Source: Venatoribacter pacificus (lineage in GTDB: Bacteria > Pseudomonadota > Gammaproteobacteria > Pseudomonadales > Oceanobacteraceae). Taken from it: a stretch of DNA of 64,000 nucleotides. The notes below the pieces were generated by a model. The model saw only the letters and a list, made by a program, of their open reading frames with translations, was not told where the DNA came from and did not search any database. Positions 60,456 through 64,000 of the stretch are shown here, in pieces. Positions within the stretch are counted from its first letter, which is position 1; the number at the start of each line of letters is the position of its first letter. The translations under genes and the position numbers were made by a program. Where the stretch lies: assembly GCF_025318105.1 (NCBI RefSeq), contig NZ_JAOANI010000002.1:124001-188000 (forward strand). Reading direction: 5' to 3'.

Positions 60456-61268
60456 GTGGAACTTGATATTATTTACCTTGATGACGAGCTGGTGGTCATT
60501 AACAAGCCCAGTGGCCTGCTGGTACACCGCAGTGAGATAGACCGCCATGAAACCCGTTTTGCCCTGCAATTATTGCGTAACCAGCTGGGGCAACGGGTGT
60601 ATCCGGTACACCGTCTCGATAAACCAACCTCCGGTGTTCTGGCCTTTGCCCTGAGCCAGGAAATGGCCAGCCTGATTACTGATCAATGGCGTCAGCGGGC
60701 GGTCGACAAACGCTACCTGGCCATCGTGCGTGGCTGGATGCCGGAGTTCATCCACCTCGATAAACCCATGGCTCCACCGGTCGACAAATACGCCAAACAC
60801 GAAAGAATCAAACCCGAGCAGGAAGCCATCACCGACTTCCGTGCACTGGGCAACGCCGAGATTCCGGTGCATATCGATAAATACCCGCAGTCACGCTATT
60901 CGCTGGTGGAATGCATTCCGCACACCGGCCGTAAGCACCAGCTGCGCCGTCACCTTAAACACCTGAGCCATCCGATCATCGGTGACGCCCGTTACGGTAA
61001 AGGCCGCCACAGCCGCTATTTCCGCGACCAGCTGCAGGCACCGCGACTGCTGCTGCATGCCGCCCAATTAACCATGAGCCATCCGGTCAGCGGCGAAACA
61101 CTGACCTTCAACGCCCCTCTGGATGCGATCTGGCGCCGCCTGATCGAACAGTTTGGCTGGTTTGATGCCCTACCGTCGGCACTGCAATTTGACGCACAGG
61201 ATGTGCCGCATCCATCGCTGGATTGTTTCCTTAATATCACGGATGAAGACGACGAAGAGAGCGCCTGA
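60456..61268 (+). CDS. truC: RluA-family pseudouridine synthase, TruC-like
   Basis: A 270-residue enzyme beginning with GTG at 60456 (an ATG five bases upstream is out of frame). The catalytic motif is VYPVHRLDKPTSGVLAFALS with the conserved Asp near residue 55, and further motifs KRYLAIVRGWMP, RYSLVECIPHTGRKHQLRRH and HPIIGDARYGKGRH follow. TruC modifies U65 in tRNA. The family is sure; the exact substrate is inferred from the size and motif spacing. Confidence 0.85.
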   Translation: MELDIIYLDDELVVINKPSGLLVHRSEIDRHETRFALQLLRNQLGQRVYPVHRLDKPTSGVLAFALSQEMASLITDQWRQRAVDKRYLAIVRGWMPEFIHLDKPMAPPVDKYAKHERIKPEQEAITDFRALGNAEIPVHIDKYPQSRYSLVECIPHTGRKHQLRRHLKHLSHPIIGDARYGKGRHSRYFRDQLQAPRLLLHAAQLTMSHPVSGETLTFNAPLDAIWRRLIEQFGWFDALPSALQFDAQDVPHPSLDCFLNITDEDDEESA

Positions 61269-62263
61269 GCGGCTATCAGAATCATCCACAACGGCGCCGG
61301 AGCGCGCCGTTTCTGGATTTCTCGTGGTTATGCACATTTTCTGTGGATAATTCTTTGGGTAAGTTTCTGATAACTGCCCTGAATCCAGTATTCATGCGGC
61401 TTCAGTTCAGATTGGCTGAAATAGCAACAAAAGCCAAATCTTATATATTTCAATGAGTTATCTACTGCATTCTGATTTGTTTCAGTTTTTTGACTTTTGA
61501 ATGTCCGTTCAAAAAGCGCGGCCTGTCAATGTGCATAACCGCTTTGAGCAATATTTTTTATGTCAAGAGCAAAACAACGCCAGAGAGCCCAAAAATGTCC
61601 TCAGTGCCACCCCGGACAGGCTGACATACTATCCACAAAAACTGTGAATAACTTTGTGGGTAAGCACTTTAAAAGTCGCTGTTTTTCGCATAAACAGCGG
61701 CCTCCTCTCAAATTGGTTATTTTTTAACCACACTGGAAAGTCTTTATTTTTCAATAACTTATAAAAATCAATAGTCCATTTGCCTATTTTCAGGCCAAAT
61801 TGACTGAGATTGAACCGGGCTGGCTGTGGATGTGCATAAGATGCATCATCTGAGTTCACGATGCGCCAAAATGAAGCCGTCCAGTGAACCCGATTGGGCA
61901 CCTGACGACGCCCTTCAAATGTAAGGCCTGCAAGGTAAGCAGCTACTTATGTCTATTTATCTGTGGATAAGACTGGGGGCAAATCTTGAAAAAGTCGCCC
62001 AATCAGACTCCGGCCATGCCGGAAGGGCCTCGCTTACGCGCCGACGTATTGTAATATTTCTTATATAAAACAATTGGTTAGATATTTTTAACCGCGAAGT
62101 ATTCATTATTGTATGAACGGTGATTACCCGCCGATATGAATGTGTATAACCCTGCTCTTATGCGGTGCAGACAGACAACATAAGAGCAGGCATAAAAAAA
62201 CCTCCCGCAGGAGGTTTCTTGCAAAGCCTGTCAACACCCGTTAAACAGGAAACAGGCCCTGAA
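61269..62263. other. Gene-free AT-rich stretch with a cluster of DnaA-box-like sequences
   Basis: A 995-bp gap between truC and dsbC without a convincing gene. Two perfect TGTGGATAA boxes lie at 61342-61350 and 61962-61970. One-mismatch forms occur at 61328-61336 (TTATGCACA), 61530-61538, 61629-61637 (CTATCCACA), 61643-61651 (TGTGAATAA), 61655-61663, 61831-61839 and 62141-62149. The rest is AT-rich in places. This looks like a DnaA-binding locus of origin or titration type. Confidence 0.6.
62194..62218 (-). terminator. Terminator of dsbC
   Basis: AACCTCC and GGAGGTT pair around a short loop; read on the minus strand the stem is followed by seven T. It lies about 45 bp past the dsbC stop. Confidence 0.8.
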
Positions 62264-63130
62264 CTACATCACACCCAGACGACGGGCCAGGTCATCCGCC
62301 GGCATATAACCCGGAAACAGACGACCGTCTTCAACCACTATCGCCGGAGTACCGGTGACACCGACTTCCTGGCCAAGATCGTACTGGGCGGCAATCGGCG
62401 CACCACAGTCTTTGCTCTTGTCCATCATCGCCACAACTTGTCCCTGCAAGGCACGGTACTGATCTTCCAGCTCAGAGGAACCACCGGACTGACGCAAACG
62501 CTGACCCAGCATGTTCATATCGCGCTGAGTGTTCTTCATGCTGGTCATCGCCGCCTTACGATCTGCCTGGCACCAAACATAGTTAATCTTGCGATAGGAA
62601 TCGGTCAGCTCACCATTGCGCGGGTCTTTGATTCCGGCACGCGGATACGCCAGATAACGCACGGTAATGCCCAGTTCGTTCAGGCGTGGAATTTCCTGGT
62701 GCAGCTTCTGGCAATAGCCGCAGTCAATATCGGTAAAGACATTGATCAGCGCTTTCTGCTCACCCTTTGCCTGGAAGACAACGGTCTGATTATCGCTAAC
62801 CGCCGCCAGACGCTCAGCACGTTTGGGGTTGTTGCGGTTCTGGGTAATATTCTGCGGGCCTTCGGCACCCAGTTCGTATAATTCGTCACGGTAGATAAAG
62901 TGGCTAAGATCCGGTGTCATGTGCATCACCGAACCGTCAATCAGAACCACTTCCAGAATCTGGTTGCCCGCCAAAGGCGCAACTTCCCGAACCTGCAGAC
63001 GCGGGCCAAAAGCCTGCACCAGCTTGGCTTCGACCTGCTTATCGAGCGGCAGCGCTTTAGCGGCATCTGCGCCCATTACCGGTAACGTCAGGCTCAGGCC
63101 CAGCGCGGCGGCTAAAAGTGTTTTTTTCAT
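62264..63130 (-). CDS. dsbC: Thiol:disulfide interchange protein DsbC
   Basis: From the ATG at 63130 the protein is 288 residues, with a signal peptide of about 22 residues (LLAAALGLSLTLPVMGADA). The N-terminal dimerisation part has EVVLIDGSVMHMTPDLSHFI. The active site is FTDIDCGYCQKLHQEIPRL with CGYC at 137-140, and the cis-Pro lies in VGVTGTPAIVVEDG. It isomerises wrong disulfides in the periplasm, fitting neighbouring secreted Cys-rich proteins. The longer in-frame ATG at 63178 lacks a signal-like start. Confidence 0.92.
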   Translation of the reverse strand: MKKTLLAAALGLSLTLPVMGADAAKALPLDKQVEAKLVQAFGPRLQVREVAPLAGNQILEVVLIDGSVMHMTPDLSHFIYRDELYELGAEGPQNITQNRNNPKRAERLAAVSDNQTVVFQAKGEQKALINVFTDIDCGYCQKLHQEIPRLNELGITVRYLAYPRAGIKDPRNGELTDSYRKINYVWCQADRKAAMTSMKNTQRDMNMLGQRLRQSGGSSELEDQYRALQGQVVAMMDKSKDCGAPIAAQYDLGQEVGVTGTPAIVVEDGRLFPGYMPADDLARRLGVM

Positions 63131-63333
63131 TACTGCAACCTTTACGTCATCATTCAGGCTTGGAGGCCCAGAGCCCATGGTTTGTTCCGGGCCCTACCCT
63201 TTCAAATGCGCCTGCCAGTGTCAAGAATACAGAATCACCGACCCCGTACATCTGCGCAGCAGTATACCAGCCATGCATGCCATACAGATGACAAGCTGGG
63301 CTATGATCACAAAAACAGTCGCAAAACAGGCAT

Positions 63334-63361
63334 AAAAAAACGGGCCAGAGGCCCGTTTTTT
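63334..63361 (-). terminator. Terminator of rplS
   Basis: AAAAAACGGGCC and GGCCCGTTTTTT pair around AGA; read on the minus strand a T run follows. It lies 15 bp past the rplS stop. Confidence 0.85.
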
Positions 63362-63375
63362 CAGCAAGAGAAGGA

Positions 63376-63729
63376 TTAAACCTTTTCTTTGATACGTGCA
63401 GATTTACCGCTACGCTCACGCAGGTAGTACAGTTTCGCCTGACGCACATCACCGCGACGCTTAACAGCCAGGCTGTCGATCATCGGGCTGTGAGTCTGGA
63501 AAGTACGCTCAACGCCCACACCGTGGGAGATTTTACGTACAGTGAATGCAGAGTTCAGGCCACGGTTACGCTTACCGATTACAACGCCTTCGAACGCCTG
63601 CAGACGCTCACGACTACCTTCTTTTACTTTAACCTGTACAACAACGGTATCACCGGTGCTGAATGCAGGGATATTGTCTTTCAGCTGCGCATTTTCAATC
63701 TGCTGAATGATTGGGTTCTTGTTGCTCAT
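63376..63729 (-). CDS. rplS: 50S ribosomal protein L19
   Basis: A 117-residue L19: FSTGDTVVVQVKVKEGSRER, LQAFEGVVIGKRNRGLNSAF and the highly conserved RKISHGVGVERTFQTHSPMI, DSLAVKRRGDVRQAKLYYLR. Length is the family norm. It bridges the two ribosomal subunits. It follows trmD with a ten-base gap, the classic rpsP-rimM-trmD-rplS order. Confidence 0.98.
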   Translation of the reverse strand: MSNKNPIIQQIENAQLKDNIPAFSTGDTVVVQVKVKEGSRERLQAFEGVVIGKRNRGLNSAFTVRKISHGVGVERTFQTHSPMIDSLAVKRRGDVRQAKLYYLRERSGKSARIKEKV

Positions 63730-63739
63730 TGTTCGCTCC

Positions 63740-64000
63740 TTAACAGTCTGCTGAGTTCTGTTCTAGCTCTTGCAGATACTCTGTCAATAACCTTTGTTGC
63801 TCGTTTGTCAGTTCCAGCGCCTCCAGTAAATCCGGTCTGCGCTGCCAGGTTCTTCCCAGTGACTGTTTAAGTCGCCACTGGCGGATCTTCTCGTGGTTGC
63901 CACTCAGCAACACGTCCGGTACAGCCTGCCCTTCGTACACTTCCGGGCGGGTGTAATGTGGACAATCCAGCAAGCCTTCCATAAAGGAGTCCTGCTGTGC
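63740..64000 (-). CDS. trmD: tRNA (guanine-N1)-methyltransferase, C-terminal part
   Basis: The right window edge cuts the gene, leaving the last about 86 residues. DSFMEGLLDCPHYTRPEVYE, AVPDVLLSGNHEKIRQWRLK and the following QSLGRTWQRRPDLLEAL are strong TrmD C-terminal motifs. TrmD methylates G37 in several tRNAs to prevent frameshifting. It is followed by rplS in the same direction. Confidence 0.96.
   Translation of the reverse strand, partial: AQQDSFMEGLLDCPHYTRPEVYEGQAVPDVLLSGNHEKIRQWRLKQSLGRTWQRRPDLLEALELTNEQQRLLTEYLQELEQNSADC

Noticed and set aside
61629..61901. A 90-residue open frame on the minus strand in the truC-dsbC gap
   Set aside because: No ribosome site, composition unlike the neighbouring genes and overlap with several DnaA-box-like sequences; more likely a chance frame.
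61269..62263. Calling the DnaA-box cluster oriC outright
   Set aside because: The neighbouring genes are not typical origin neighbours, dnaA is not in the window and there is no clear AT-rich 13-mer array, so only a candidate DnaA-binding locus is claimed.
1..64000. CRISPR arrays, rRNA genes and complete insertion sequences
   Set aside because: I looked for regularly spaced repeats, ribosomal RNA patterns and transposase genes and saw none.

Overview
The window suggests a chromosomal segment from a marine-type gammaproteobacterium, most likely of the Oceanospirillales. This rests on the mix of host genes (a TRAP-type transporter, trxB, dsbC, rplS-trmD, a Kef-type antiporter, a PhoH-like ATPase). 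The genus cannot be fixed from the sequence alone. Two parts are clear: a temperate phage with a contractile tail (about 1-31,080, cut by the left window edge) and ordinary chromosome (about 31,081-64,000).

Prophage. Gene content and order match the P2-related Peduovirinae, closest in style to HP1/K139, because the sheath and tube genes are of the DUF2586/DUF2597 type. Minus-strand late genes run from the capsid scaffold (12,414) down through capsid, small terminase, head and tail completion, sheath, tube, lysis genes, tail assembly chaperone with a probable frameshift extension, tape measure, baseplate (DUF2590, gpJ, gpI) and a truncated tail fibre at position 1. Large terminase, portal and an Ogr-like zinc-finger activator run divergently on the plus strand. 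Next comes an accessory block: a HEPN-domain gene divergent from a HigBA-like toxin-antitoxin pair across a 22-bp palindrome, then a 38-residue membrane peptide. The minus-strand early operon (22,322 down to 17,678) holds two small HTH proteins, a gpA-type replication endonuclease and a membrane protein with a C-terminal HTH-like region. A CI/LexA-type repressor faces it across an operator-rich 164-bp gap.

Cargo. From 23.2 to 30.9 kb, AT-richer genes follow the repressor: a SIR2-like protein, an HNH nuclease with an EVE/PUA-like N-terminus, a lipoprotein, a two-TM protein, the integrase, a coiled-coil/TM protein and a second two-TM protein related to the first. The prophage ends at 31,033-31,080 in the 3' half of a tRNA-Arg(CCU). 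The intact tRNA and the other phage end must lie left of the window. The cargo looks like a phage-borne anti-phage defence locus; the function is inferred, and the paired two-TM proteins flanking int are the least explained part.

Chromosome. Next come an LEA14-like lipoprotein, a three-gene operon with a ZorA/ZorB-like proton-channel motor and an unrecognised 158-residue third protein, a MITE-like inverted repeat, two YbjQ-like genes with an M48 protease, and trxB. A gene encoding a standalone MshEN-type (predicted c-di-GMP-binding) domain joined to a secreted region follows, then two unknown exported proteins and a TatT/solute-binding/DctQM TRAP operon. The right part holds a DUF6635-like protein, PhoH-like ATPase, LOG family protein, Kef antiporter, an outer-membrane barrel with a zinc-protease motif, DinB-like and hydrolase genes, a royal-jelly-type propeller protein, a TruC-like pseudouridine synthase, dsbC, rplS and the end of trmD. 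A 995-bp gene-free, AT-rich stretch between the pseudouridine synthase and dsbC contains about nine DnaA-box-like nonamers.
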